DNA of 64,000 nt, taken from positions 1-64,000 of the forward strand of contig NZ_JAHQCS010000091.1 of the NCBI RefSeq assembly GCF_019042215.1. The letters are read 5' to 3'. Source of the stretch: Evansella tamaricis. GTDB taxonomy: Bacteria; Bacillota; Bacilli; Bacillales; Salisediminibacteriaceae. The notes under the pieces were generated by a model. That model had not been told where the DNA came from, did not search any database, and was given only the letters and a program-made list of their open reading frames with translations. Shown piece after piece: positions 46,270-57,200 of this stretch (positions within the stretch are counted from its first letter, which is position 1; each line of letters opens with the position of its first letter). A program made the position numbers and the translations under genes.

Positions 46270-46526
46270 CTTATAAAATTATATTGGATGACACACTGAT
46301 GGGTGGAAGGATTATCACTTCCTCTAGAAACGAGTAATTAATCTAGAAGAAAACTATCATCGTTAGTGATTATTTACTTGAACTGGAAGAAGAGTTTTTC
46401 TTTTATAGTTTGATACAGAACAGGTGGGAGTTGGGGTTTTTTAGACGAACCGATGAAACTTCTCCTTGTTTTGTTTCGTAAATACAAGAAACTATCATTA
46501 ATTATTATGAACATCGGAGGACTGTG

Positions 46527-47434
46527 ATGTCTACTAAAAGTGTAATTCCCATGGCATTAATGTGTGTTTTTGTTGTTGGCATCATCATTTTTTCAACAAT
46601 CTTTGAAAATAATGACAAAATAAGGGAACCTGATTTTTCCGGTCATGTGTATTTTCATTCTGAAGAAGAACAGATGATGTTTATTTAAAAGATAAGTATT
46701 AGTTTTTGCACCTTCGGGCAAGTTGTCTAGCTCCACCGCCTACTCGCTGCGGGGCACTTCGGAAGTGACAACTGAAGTCAAAGAGCGGACTTCAGGTTGT
46801 CATTCCTCCACTGCCCTACGCTCGTGTTCATAGGCGCTTGCGCTTTTCTTGTGTTGAAGACAATTTAACTCCCCGAGAAAGAGATAGATTTGTAGATCCT
46901 GAATATATATATGGCTATTGGATAAAAGTCCCTGATGACACTATTTTTTTGAATGAAGAGGATGAAGAAGTTAGCTATGAGGAACTCCCTTTTTCCAGGA
47001 TTAATGTATGGGTAAAGGAAAATTTCGAAGAGAAAAGAACTGATTATCATAGCCAAATGGAACTTACAATCGGGAATTATGAAGATTTCCCAGTTTATAC
47101 TGCAGAAAAAGTAAAGCCAGTAAAGCGGACGAAAGAAGATGTTATTACGACGCTAAAGTCTTATGAAGAAGGATTATTTACGTTAAGGCTATTTTTTGAG
47201 AGTGAGGAAAGTTATACCAATAAACTTGAGGAAATTAATGACATTTTGACTTTTATATCGGAATCAGAGAAACTCGAAACAGGTTCCATTAGTGTTGGAG
47301 TTGTAGGACCTTCAACTGATGCTCTTCTCTTAGAGGTTAAAGAGTTTCCTTCTTTTGTTATTTTTGATACGAAAGATGTAGTTTTCGTTTCGAATGATTT
47401 TATGGAAGTGAAATCATTTTTAGAAAACCAATAA
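46527..47434 (+). pseudogene. DUF3221-like secreted protein gene split by a dispersed repeat
   Basis: The 5' part (46527-46688; ATG with CGGAGGA upstream) encodes a membrane anchor (MALMCVFVVGIIIFSTIF) and REPDFSGHVYFHSEEEQMMF, resembling the first strand of a DUF3221/OB-like domain, then TAA. After about 170 bases of dispersed repeat, an open frame to 47434 resumes with DPEYIYGYWIKVPDD, SRINVWVKENFEE and YEDFPVYTAEKVKPV, the later strands of the same kind of domain, plus a C-terminal unit. An apparent TTG start at 46838 lies in the repeat. I infer one gene cut by the repeat; two independent small genes is the alternative. Confidence 0.5.
46700..46857 (+). repeat. dispersed repeat copy B (fullest copy)
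   Basis: Runs CACCTTCGGGCAAGTTGTCT, GCTCCACCGCCTACTCGCTG, GGGCACTTCGGAAGTGACAA, GAAGTCAAAGAGCGGACTTC, then CTGCCCTACGCTCGTGTTCA and TAGGCGCTTGCGCTTTT. The first part recurs inverted at 1-142 and the last part at 27.2 and 38.95 kb. Noncoding, GC-richer than its surroundings, and able to form several hairpins (CACTTCGGAAGTG). Confidence 0.8.
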
Positions 47435-47481
47435 TTGTTCAAATGAGAAGTGTGTTGTGGGTTAATGTAGGTTTCTCTGGT

Positions 47482-47523
47482 AAGCAAGCTTAGTATACAG
47501 AAAAGCAAGATTAGTATACAGAA
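47482..47523 (+). repeat. tandem 21-base duplication
   Basis: AAGCAAGCTTAGTATACAGA-A is followed directly by AAGCAAGATTAGTATACAGA-A, one difference in 21 bases. It lies in the 47435-47767 gap, where no gene is visible. A slippage product or a pair of protein-binding sites. Confidence 0.8.
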
Positions 47524-47767
47524 TCGCGCTGTTTGGTTTTATTCCATTTTGCTTTGGTATACTATACTGGCATTTGTTTTCTTAAATTTTATGTGACCTA
47601 AATCGGGCTCATTTCCATTTCGTACTCTTTGGCATTTTTTTAGGTATTAACCCATGTTCTGTGATAAAATCTCATAGAGAATTGGAGGAATACATTTATT
47701 TTAAGAAAACAATAATCCTTCATATCATATGGTATTACTAAGAATCGATATAGGGAGATGACATTAG

Positions 47768-48007
47768 ATGAGTAAACAAGTGATTGTGTATTCCGCAGAT
47801 GGATGTGTCGAGTGCACTTATGTGAAACAAATGTTAGAAGACGAAGGTGTTCCTTTTGAGGTTAGGGACATCATGGCTAACAAAGAATACAGGGAAGAAG
47901 TTGAGAAATTTGGATTTATGGGCATTCCTGTGACCGTAGTTGGGGAAAAAGCTGTTAAGGGGTTCACTCCAGAATTAAAGGGGTTAATTGAGGAAGTAAA
48001 AAGTTAA
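47768..48007 (+). CDS. glutaredoxin-family (NrdH-like) thiol oxidoreductase
   Basis: 79 residues. Thioredoxin-fold: VIVYSADGCVECTYVKQML with the dithiol pair Cys13-Cys16 (CVEC), GIPVTVV with the cis-Pro, and VKGFTPE near the end. Small dithiol reductase of the NrdH/YtnI glutaredoxin-like type, in the cytoplasm, reducing disulfides of ribonucleotide reductase or others. GGGAGATGACATTAG precedes the ATG. Alone. Confidence 0.9.
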   Translation: MSKQVIVYSADGCVECTYVKQMLEDEGVPFEVRDIMANKEYREEVEKFGFMGIPVTVVGEKAVKGFTPELKGLIEEVKS

Positions 48008-48052
48008 TCATAAACGTCCTGAGTGAATAGATTGAATAATTATTTAGTAAAG

Positions 48053-48096
48053 GGTGCCTAAAAGTCGGTATAGTGACTTTTGATAGGTACCTTTTG
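48053..48096 (+). terminator. hairpin terminator after glutaredoxin gene
   Basis: GGTGCCTAAAAGTC pairs with GACTTTTGATAGGTACC with small bulges, followed by TTTTGTTGTT. The remaining gap to 48415 has a minus-strand open frame that I could not support as a gene. Confidence 0.65.
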
Positions 48097-48415
48097 TTGT
48101 TGCCTTTAATGTATAAGGGTTTCATGAACGCATGAGCGGTGATCCAACCAAAGTTCACGCCTGCCAACCTCAAATTTTCTGAATGACTTTCTTCTTGCCT
48201 CATCCACCGTGTAAAATCACTCACGATAGCATAAGGATCATACCCACATAACATAGTTTAGAATAGTTGAATCCGTTGTAAATCAAAATGACAACCAGTA
48301 AAATATATACTAATACCTTTCTTTGTTTCCATTACTTAAAAATTGATTTGTGTACCCCTATAAAATAAATAACTTCTAGCAGCATGATATAACTGAAGGA
48401 GGACAGATACTACCG

Positions 48416-51400
48416 ATGAAAATAATAGATAATGTAAATGAAACGCTTAAAGATGATTTAGCAAAATCCATTACGAAAAACAGTAAAGTGGCCATAGCAG
48501 CATCCTATTTTTCCATCTATGCATTCCAAGAGCTGAAAACGGAGCTTGAAACTGTCGAAGAGTTGCGATTCATCTTTACTTCACCAGCATTTACAACAGA
48601 TAAACCTGAAAAAGAACAAAGGGAATTCTATATTCCTCGCTTGAATCGGGAAAAGAGTCTGTATGGAACGGAATTTGAAGTGAAGTTACGAAATGAATTG
48701 ACTCAGAAGTCGATTGCAAAAGAATGTGTGGATTGGATCAGACGGAAAGCGGTGTTTAAATCTAACATAACTCAGGATAATATGGGTGGATTTATTCATG
48801 TGCGAAATGATGAAAGTAAGTATACGTATATGCCTGTGAACGGATTTACTACGGTAGATATTGGCTGTAAGAAAGGAAACAATGTCTATAACATGGTAAA
48901 TCGCCTTGATTCTCCGTTCAGTGATGAGTATTTACGACTTTTCCAGGAAATTTGGAACAGTGAAGAAAAATTGCAAGATGTTACAGAAGAAGTTATCGAA
49001 AATATCTCAACCGTGTATCAGGAAAATTCTCCTGAATTTATATATTTTATTACGTTATACAACATTTTCAATGAGTTTTTAGAAGATATTTCGGAAGATG
49101 TGTTACCAAATGAAGCAACAGGTTTCAAAGAAACAGCGATTTGGAATAAACTCTTTCATTTCCAGCAGGATGCCGTTTTGGCGATTATTAACAAGCTGGA
49201 AAAATATAATGGCTGTATTTTAGCAGACAGTGTTGGTCTTGGAAAAACGTTCACTGCTCTAGGTGTAATTAAATACTATGAAAACAGAAATAAATCCGTT
49301 CTAGTATTATGTCCAAAAAAGCTTTCGGATAACTGGAATACTTACAAACTGAATGTGTTAAACAATCCCATTGCCTCCGACCGTCTCCGTTATGATGTAC
49401 TATACCATACGGACTTGTCACGGACACGTGGAACTACGAATGGAATTCCCCTAGACCGGATTAATTGGGGAAATTACGATCTGGTTGTCATAGATGAATC
49501 TCATAATTTCCGGAACGGGGGACAAACCTCGGGAGATTTCGGTGAAAAAGAGAATCGATATTTGAAATTGTTAAATAAAGTCATCCGAAAAGGTGTGAAA
49601 ACAAAGGTATTAATGCTTTCGGCAACACCAGTGAATAATCGGTTCGCTGACTTAAAAAACCAGTTAGCCTTAGCTTATGAAGGGGGCGATAAACTTCTAG
49701 AGCGTGAATTGAATACGAAAAATAGTATAGATGTGATATTTCGAAGGGCACAAGCTTCCTTTAATAATTGGAGTGAATTGGCAGCAACGGAAAGGACAAC
49801 AGACAGCCTCTTAAAAATGCTGGATTTTGATTTCTTTGAACTCTTAGATAGTGTAACGATAGCCCGTTCCCGAAAGCATATTGAAAAGTATTATGACAGT
49901 TCGGAAATCGGCACGTTTCCAGAAAGAAACAAACCCCTTTCTATCCGCTGTGATTTAACAGATCTTTCGGAAACGATAAATTACAACGAGATATATGGTC
50001 AATTGTCATTACTTAATCTCGGAATATATACACCATCAGACTATATTTTAGCCAGTAAAGTTGAAAAATACGAATCTCAATACGGTTCAGATATGAAAAA
50101 TACGAGATTCAAGCAGTCCGACCGTGAATTTGGCATTATGGTTTTAATGCGGATTAATCTTCTAAAACGATTGGAGAGTTCTGTTCATGCTTTTCGCCTG
50201 ACCTTACAACGGATATTAACGTTAGTTGACTCAACACTTGAAAAAATTGATAAGTTAAATGTGGACAATCAAATGGAAGTCACAACCATTCATCAGAATG
50301 ATTTAGATATGGATGATCAAAATACAGACCTCTTTACGGTTGGAAAAAAAGTAAAAATTAGCTTATTGGATATGGATTATAAATCTTGGAAAGATGATTT
50401 AATGAGTGACAGGACCATACTGGCAGACTTATTGGAACACATGGTAAAAATTACTCCAGAACATGATAGTAAGCTGAATTTGCTGCTCGAGACGATAGAG
50501 CGCAAGCTGAAAAATCCAATTAATCCAAATAACAAGAAAGTCATTGTTTTTTCTGCTTTTTCAGATACCGTGGATTATTTATACACTTATGCTAGTAAAC
50601 TTCTTAAAGAGAAGTATGGATTAAATACAGCGATGGTAACCGGTGGGAATGACAGTAAAACAACTGTTGAGCAACTCTCAAATGACTTAAATAGTATATT
50701 AACTTGTTTTTCACCGCAATCGAAAGAAAAGCAGTTGATTATGCCTGGGCAAAAAGAAGAAATCGATTTATTAATAGCCACAGACTGTATATCTGAAGGA
50801 CAAAATTTACAGGATTGTGATTACTTAATCAACTATGATATTCATTGGAACCCTGTCCGTATCATTCAACGGTTTGGGAGAATTGATCGGATCGGAAGTA
50901 GGAATAAAGTGATTCAACTCGTTAATTTTTGGCCAGATTTAGATTTAGATGACTATATAAATCTGAAGGCAAGGGTGGAAACTCGAATGAAGGTGACGGT
51001 AATGACATCTACAGGTGATGACAATCCAATTGAAGAGGAAAAGGGTGACCTAGAGTACCGAAAACAGCAACTTGAAAGACTGCAGACAGAAGTAGTTGAT
51101 ATGGAAGAGATGTCTGGCGGTGTTTCGATTATGGATCTTGGATTAAACGAATTTCGAATGGATTTATTGGGATATTTGAAAGAGAATCCTAACATTGACA
51201 AATCACCGTTGGGGATGCACGCTATCGTGCCGGCAGAAGGGGAAGTAATTCCACCTGGAGTTGTTTTTGTATTAAAGAATATTAATAACGATATCAATAA
51301 CGAAAATCAAAACCGTCTTCATCCTTTTTATATGGTTTATATTACAGATGAAGGAGAAGTAATCGCGAATCATCTGGAACCTAAAAAAACGCTGGATACT

Positions 51401-51658
51401 TTAAGGATGATGTGTAAAGGACATAAAGAGCCTTTTAAAGCATTATGCCGTCAATTTAATGTAAAATCAAATGAGGGACGGCATATGAGTAAATACTCCG
51501 ATTTGCTTCATGAAACTATTACATCCATTATGGAAGTGAAGGATGAAAGTGATATTGACAGTTTATTTAAAATGGGAGGAACGACAGCACTGAAAACACA
51601 TATTGATGGATTAGATGATTTTGAACTTATTTGTTTTGTAGTGGTGATGGAATGTTAA
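48416..51658 (+). CDS. PLD-like / SNF2-type helicase of a type III-like defence operon
   Basis: 1080 residues. Residues about 1-200 resemble a phospholipase D-like nuclease domain, but the active His-x-Lys is His128-Val-Arg130 (GGFIHVRND), so catalysis is doubtful. Residues about 245-480 hold Walker A ADSVGLGKTF (Lys277), the DESH box (VVIDESHNFRN) and LSATPVNNR; the second helicase lobe has IIQRFGRIDRIGSRNKVIQL. A superfamily 2 translocase. It begins a four-gene run with DUF4391, Mod and Res; ends in ATGTTAA, overlapping the next gene. Confidence 0.87.
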   Translation: MKIIDNVNETLKDDLAKSITKNSKVAIAASYFSIYAFQELKTELETVEELRFIFTSPAFTTDKPEKEQREFYIPRLNREKSLYGTEFEVKLRNELTQKSIAKECVDWIRRKAVFKSNITQDNMGGFIHVRNDESKYTYMPVNGFTTVDIGCKKGNNVYNMVNRLDSPFSDEYLRLFQEIWNSEEKLQDVTEEVIENISTVYQENSPEFIYFITLYNIFNEFLEDISEDVLPNEATGFKETAIWNKLFHFQQDAVLAIINKLEKYNGCILADSVGLGKTFTALGVIKYYENRNKSVLVLCPKKLSDNWNTYKLNVLNNPIASDRLRYDVLYHTDLSRTRGTTNGIPLDRINWGNYDLVVIDESHNFRNGGQTSGDFGEKENRYLKLLNKVIRKGVKTKVLMLSATPVNNRFADLKNQLALAYEGGDKLLERELNTKNSIDVIFRRAQASFNNWSELAATERTTDSLLKMLDFDFFELLDSVTIARSRKHIEKYYDSSEIGTFPERNKPLSIRCDLTDLSETINYNEIYGQLSLLNLGIYTPSDYILASKVEKYESQYGSDMKNTRFKQSDREFGIMVLMRINLLKRLESSVHAFRLTLQRILTLVDSTLEKIDKLNVDNQMEVTTIHQNDLDMDDQNTDLFTVGKKVKISLLDMDYKSWKDDLMSDRTILADLLEHMVKITPEHDSKLNLLLETIERKLKNPINPNNKKVIVFSAFSDTVDYLYTYASKLLKEKYGLNTAMVTGGNDSKTTVEQLSNDLNSILTCFSPQSKEKQLIMPGQKEEIDLLIATDCISEGQNLQDCDYLINYDIHWNPVRIIQRFGRIDRIGSRNKVIQLVNFWPDLDLDDYINLKARVETRMKVTVMTSTGDDNPIEEEKGDLEYRKQQLERLQTEVVDMEEMSGGVSIMDLGLNEFRMDLLGYLKENPNIDKSPLGMHAIVPAEGEVIPPGVVFVLKNINNDINNENQNRLHPFYMVYITDEGEVIANHLEPKKTLDTLRMMCKGHKEPFKALCRQFNVKSNEGRHMSKYSDLLHETITSIMEVKDESDIDSLFKMGGTTALKTHIDGLDDFELICFVVVMEC

Positions 51659-52308
51659 CTTTTCCAGAATCGACTCTATTTAACCGAAGAATTCCAAAAT
51701 CTAAGTTCTATCATCATTTAAGCGTTTCACATCAGTTAGAACAGAAATTTACACAAGAAGTGGATACCATTGTTTGGAAAAATAAGTTTTCTCCTGAAAC
51801 AATTAACATTGAAAAAGGAAAAGAAGTCTCTGAAATACAAGTAATGGAAGTGAACCTGAAAAATAAATCCATTAGTGATGTCATTATTGAAACGATTGAT
51901 AGGGATATACCATATCACCTTCTTTTTCTCCTAAGGTACCAGGATTTTGCACAACTGAGGATTAGTTACAAGGAGTACAGCAAAAATAGAGAAGGAAAGT
52001 TTAAAGTAGACAGTTATTTTCAAACGGAATGGATGCTATTGGATCAGCTATTTTTAGCCATAGAGGGAATAAATCTGGATAAAGTATATGAAAACTTTAT
52101 CATTCAGATTGCTGGGGATCAGTTACAGACAAAAGAAGACACCGACATCAAAACTTCTATCGATATTTCGAAAGAAGTAGAAAAATTAAAAAAAGACATT
52201 CAAATGATGGAAAAGAAAATGAAACAAGAAAAACAATTTAATCGCCAAGTCAAGTTATCAGGTGAAATTAGGAAATTGAAAAAAGAACTAGAACGAAAAT
52301 TGAAATAG
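51652..52308 (+). CDS. DUF4391 protein
   Basis: 218 residues. Starts MLTFPESTLFNRRIPKSKFY, with VWKNKFSPETINIEKGKE, the DUF4391 pattern (IPKxxFY... KLxPETLNI). C-terminal 50 residues are a long charged coiled coil (VEKLKKDIQMMEKKMKQEK). ATG at 51652 lies inside the helicase stop (ATGTTAA). DUF4391 proteins occur in restriction operons between the helicase and Mod; the job is unknown, the coiled coil suggests a bridge between subunits. Confidence 0.85.
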   Translation: MLTFPESTLFNRRIPKSKFYHHLSVSHQLEQKFTQEVDTIVWKNKFSPETINIEKGKEVSEIQVMEVNLKNKSISDVIIETIDRDIPYHLLFLLRYQDFAQLRISYKEYSKNREGKFKVDSYFQTEWMLLDQLFLAIEGINLDKVYENFIIQIAGDQLQTKEDTDIKTSIDISKEVEKLKKDIQMMEKKMKQEKQFNRQVKLSGEIRKLKKELERKLK

Positions 52309-52326
52309 ACGGAGGGAATAAAATAC

Positions 52327-54243
52327 GTGGACAAGCTCAAGATGGAAAGTATCGACTTAACCAAGAAAAATATTGAAAAAATCGGAATGTTGTTTCCAAA
52401 CGTCATCACAGAAATGAAAGACGAAAACGGTAACCTTAAAAAAGGGATTAATTTTGAATTATTGAAACAGGAACTATCAGACGATGTCATTGATGGAGAT
52501 GAAAATTATGATTTTACATGGGTAGGGAAAAAAGCATCCATTGTAGAAGGGAATACGCCAATCAGAAAAACATTACGTCCATGTGTGGAAGAAAGTAAAG
52601 CATGGGAGAAAACGGAAAATGTTTTTATCGAAGGGGATAATCTGGAGGTATTAAAGCTCCTGCAAGAAAGTTATTTAAACAGTATTAAATTGATCTATAT
52701 CGATCCCCCTTACAATACGGGGAAAGACTTTGTGTATAAAGATAATTTTACAATGGATAAAGAGGAATTTGATGAAAAAATCGGGACACATGATGAGGAA
52801 GAAAACAGGCTTTTTAGAAATACTCAAACAAATGGAAGGTTTCACAGTGACTGGTGCAGCATGATCTATCCAAGACTAAAACTTGCTCAAAATTTACTGC
52901 GGGAAGACGGTGTTATCTTTATTAGTATCGATGACCATGAAGCAGATAACTTAAAGAAAATCTGCCATGAAATATTCGGGGAATCCAATTATATATGCGA
53001 TTTTATTCGAAAAGGCAGTGGTGGGAGACAGGATAGTAAACATTATGCCATTGTCCATGAATATATCTTGTGTTACACCAAAAACATGAATTACTTTGTT
53101 TCCGGAAAAGAACTGAAGGAAGATGACAGTTACCCTCATTTTGACTCAGAGAAGGAATTACACTATAAAACGCAGCTTTTAAGAAAGTGGGGCGAAAATA
53201 GCCGTCGCAGTGATCGTCCGAACTTGTACTATGCGATCAAAGATCCCGATGGAAATGATTTATATCCAATGCTATCAGCAACAGAAGCTGGGTGCTGGCG
53301 TTGGGGAAGGGATCGAATGACAGCGGAGATTGCTGCAGGTAATGTGGAATTTAAAAAGAAGGATGATGAATGGATTCCATATGAAAAAATTTATGAGCCA
53401 ACAAAGGATAATCCAAAAACGAAATTATATACAACGGTGTTAGAAAACATTGGAAATGCCAGTGGGGCACCTTTATTAAAGGAGTTATTAGACGGGAAAA
53501 TTTTTAGTTATCCAAAGCCAGTGGAACTGATAAAGAAGGTCATTGAGTTAGGAAATGTTGGACCAGATGATATTGTACTTGACTTTTTCGCCGGATCTGC
53601 CACTACGGCCCACGCCGTAATGGATTTAAATTCAGTGGATGGGGGGAGCCGTAAATATATTATGGTTCAGATTCCAGAAGAAGTGGAAGAGAAAAGTGAT
53701 GCTTATCAAGCTGGGTATAAAACGATTACAGAAATTGGGAAAGAACGAATTCGTCGTGCCGGTGAAAAAATTAAAGGTGACGTCATGGAATTTAACGAAC
53801 AAAAGAAAGAAGAGGATGATCCAAGAGTTGTCCCTGATATTGGGTTCAGAGTTTTAAAAGTAGATAGTACAAATATGAAAGATGTCTATTATTCAGCCAC
53901 TGAATATACACAGGATTTATTGGAGCGAGTGGAATCGAATATCAAAGAAGACCGTTCTGATTTAGATCTTCTTTATGGTGTTTTAGTGGATTGGGGACTA
54001 CCGTTATCCTTATCGCTTGAACTGGAAGAAATAGAAGGTGTTCGAGTACACACCATTGATGAAGGGTCCTTAATCGCATGTTTCGATGAGAATGTATCAG
54101 AAAATGTGGTAAGGGAAATTGCTAAACGTCAGCCCCTTCGTGTCGTCTTTCGGGACAGCAGCTTTAAAAACAGTCCGGACAAAATTAACGTGGGAGAAAT
54201 TTTTAAATTGTTAGCACCAAATACAACCGTTAAAGTCATATAG
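52327..54243 (+). CDS. type III-like site-specific DNA methyltransferase (Mod)
   Basis: 638 residues, beta-class N6-adenine methyltransferase: DPPYNTGKDFVYKDNF with catalytic DPPYN at 126-130 comes before the AdoMet motif DFFAGSATTAHAVMD (from 419). Residues about 200-400 would be the target-recognition part. EGDNLEVLKLLQESY upstream of DPPYN is typical of Mod. GTG start with GGAGGG. It both modifies and guides recognition for Res in type III enzymes. Recognised sequence not readable. Confidence 0.92.
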   Translation: MDKLKMESIDLTKKNIEKIGMLFPNVITEMKDENGNLKKGINFELLKQELSDDVIDGDENYDFTWVGKKASIVEGNTPIRKTLRPCVEESKAWEKTENVFIEGDNLEVLKLLQESYLNSIKLIYIDPPYNTGKDFVYKDNFTMDKEEFDEKIGTHDEEENRLFRNTQTNGRFHSDWCSMIYPRLKLAQNLLREDGVIFISIDDHEADNLKKICHEIFGESNYICDFIRKGSGGRQDSKHYAIVHEYILCYTKNMNYFVSGKELKEDDSYPHFDSEKELHYKTQLLRKWGENSRRSDRPNLYYAIKDPDGNDLYPMLSATEAGCWRWGRDRMTAEIAAGNVEFKKKDDEWIPYEKIYEPTKDNPKTKLYTTVLENIGNASGAPLLKELLDGKIFSYPKPVELIKKVIELGNVGPDDIVLDFFAGSATTAHAVMDLNSVDGGSRKYIMVQIPEEVEEKSDAYQAGYKTITEIGKERIRRAGEKIKGDVMEFNEQKKEEDDPRVVPDIGFRVLKVDSTNMKDVYYSATEYTQDLLERVESNIKEDRSDLDLLYGVLVDWGLPLSLSLELEEIEGVRVHTIDEGSLIACFDENVSENVVREIAKRQPLRVVFRDSSFKNSPDKINVGEIFKLLAPNTTVKVI

Positions 54244-54255
54244 GGGGGCAAATCA

Positions 54256-57200
54256 ATGAAACTGCAATTCAAACATCAAAAGTTTCAGGCGGATGCGGCC
54301 AATGCCGTTTGCAGTGTATTTGCCGGTCAGCCTAAACGAACCAATACGTATATCGTAGATAGAGGAACCGTCAGAGGGGTGGAACAGCTGTCCTTAGAAG
54401 GTGACCAAAGTTTTACTGGATATAACAATACAAAAATCGTCCTTACAGAAGATCAGATTAAAGAAAATCTACAAAAAATTCAGCGTCAGCACCAGATCGA
54501 ACCTTCTTCTAAATTAGAAGGAAAATATAATTTGACGATTGAAATGGAAACGGGAGTTGGAAAAACATACACATATATTAAGACAATGTATGAGCTTAAC
54601 AAACTGTATGGATGGAGCAAATTTATCATTGTTGTCCCTTCCGTTGCCATTAGGGAAGGTGTTAATAAGTCACTCGCTGTCACCAAGGACCATTTCGCTC
54701 TGGAATATGGTAAAAAAATCCGTTACTTTATTTACGACTCAAAAGATTTAACAAAAGTGGACCAGTTTGCAAGTGATAGTGGTATTAATGTGATGATTAT
54801 TAATTCCCAAGCGTTTAACGCCAGGGGGAAGGATGCTAGGCGAATTTATATGAAGCTTGACAGTTTCCGCTCCAGAAGACCGATCGATATTATTGCTGCA
54901 ACAAATCCGATCTTAATTATTGATGAACCTCAATCGGTGGAAGGAAAGGTTACGAAGGAAAAACTCAAAGAATTTAATCCGTTAATGACATTGCGGTATT
55001 CTGCCACTCACAAAAAAGACTCTATGTACAATTTAGTATATCGTCTGGATGCATTAGAAGCTTATAATAAAAAGCTTGTTAAGAAGATTGCGGTAAAGGG
55101 GATTTCCATAACAGGAACGACAGCAACGGAAAGTTATCTTTATCTTGAGAAGATTAATCTCTCTGGTAACCAATTGCCTACTGCAACACTGGAATTTGAG
55201 GTTCGAGGGGCAAGGGGAGTTCGGAAAACTTCTAGAAAGGTCCGGGAAGGGGATAGTTTATTTTCCCTTTCAGGGGAATTAGAAGAATATCAAGGCTATA
55301 TTGTTTCCAGAATTAACGGGTTCGCCAATTCTGTGGAGTTTTCCAATGGGAAGGTTCTTTACGCAGGTGATGTCTACGGTGAAGTGAATGAGGAACACAT
55401 TCGGCGGATTCAGATCAGAGAGACGATTAAATCTCACTTCGAACGGGAAAGAGAATTGTTTTACAAAGGGATTAAAGTCCTTTCTTTGTTCTTTATAGAT
55501 GAAGTTGCAAAATATAAAGGTTACGACGCGTTAGGAAATGAGCTAAATGGCCAATATGCTGAAATATTTGAAGAAGAGTATAACATCATGTTAAAAGAAT
55601 GGCAGTCAGAATTTGGTGTAGATGATTATATCACTTATCTAAATAAAATAGAGGCGACGAAAACCCATTCCGGATATTTTTCCATTGATAAAAAGACCAA
55701 TCGTTTGAAAGACAGTGCCATAAAAGATAGAAAACAAAATACATCAGATGATGAAGATGCTTACGACTTAATCATGAAGAACAAGGAAAAACTCCTTGAT
55801 CTAAACCATCCTGTCAGGTTTATTTTTTCCCATTCAGCTTTACGGGAAGGTTGGGATAATCCTAATGTCTTTCAAATTTGTACTCTTAAACAAAGTGGAT
55901 CTGACATTCGCAAACGTCAGGAAGTGGGACGGGGCTTACGATTGAGTGTTAATAATAATGGGGAACGAATGGATACCCAAATGCTTGGTGAAGATGTTCA
56001 AAAGGTGAATGTGCTGACAGTTATCGCAAATGAAAGTTATGAAAGTTTTACAAAGGGACTTCAGTCGGAAATTGCTGAAGTAGTAGCAGATCGGCCCCGT
56101 GAAGTAACTGCGGAACTATTCGAGAATAAAGTCATTAAAGATGAGAATGGTCAGAACGAACAGATTATTGACCGGAAACTCTCTGTTAAAATTACGAACG
56201 GATTAATCCGTCATGGATATATTGACGATGATAATACGTTAACTGATAAATACTATGAAGATGTAAAAAGCGGTGCATTTCAGGTAGCAGACGAGCTGAT
56301 TCCTTATAAGGGAGAAATCGTCACTATCCTCCAATCCATCTACGATCCAAAAGCGATTACACCGGAAGATGCGAGGGGGAATAATGTAGAATTAAAACTG
56401 GACAAGAAAAAGCTGGAAATGAAACAGTTCAAAGCCCTTTGGAATCAAATCAATATAAAATCAACGTATGTTGTAGATTTTGATACGGATGAACTGATTC
56501 AAAAATCGATCCGTGCCCTTGACTTAAAACTACGCGTTGCTCAAATATACTTTAGAATCCAGTCAGGGGAAATGGATTCCATTTCATCAAAAGAAGCACT
56601 ACAAACTGGAGAGAGTTTTAACGTAGTCGAAGGGGATAATAACAAAATTGATTCTGCCATTAACACCAATGTAAAGTATGATTTAATTGGTAAAATTGTG
56701 ACGGAAACAGGTTTAACAAGAAAGACTGTCAGTTCGATTTTAAAGGGGATCCAAAAAGAAACATTTGAACAATTCCAGAGGAACCCAGAAGATTTCATTA
56801 TAAAAGCATCTACTATTATCAATGAGCAAAAGGCTACGGTTATCATTGAACATATTACGTATAACAAGTTGGAAGATTCTTATTCCACTGATATCTTTAC
56901 GGAACCGAATTTAAAAGGGCGACTAGGTTTTAATGTGGTCAAAACGGATAAGCACCTTTATGACCATGTAATTTATGATGCGGATAATGAAAGAAAATTC
57001 GTAGAAGACCTGGATAAGAAAAGTGAAGTGGCAGTTTATGTGAAGTTACCCAGTGGTTTTTACATTGATACACCTGTAGGGAAGTACAATCCTGATTGGG
57101 CCATTTCCTTCTATGAAGGAAAAGTCAAACACGTCTTTTTTGTGGCTGAAACGAAAGGTAGTTTATCTTCCATGGAATTAAGGAAGATAGAAGATCTGAA

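Noticed and set aside
47964-48254. Minus-strand open frame of 96 codons after the glutaredoxin gene, with a protein-like start (YDPYAIVSDFTRWMRQEE)
   Set aside because: Overlaps the end of a good glutaredoxin gene and runs through a terminator hairpin; no ribosome site or family. Could be a gene remnant but I cannot support it.
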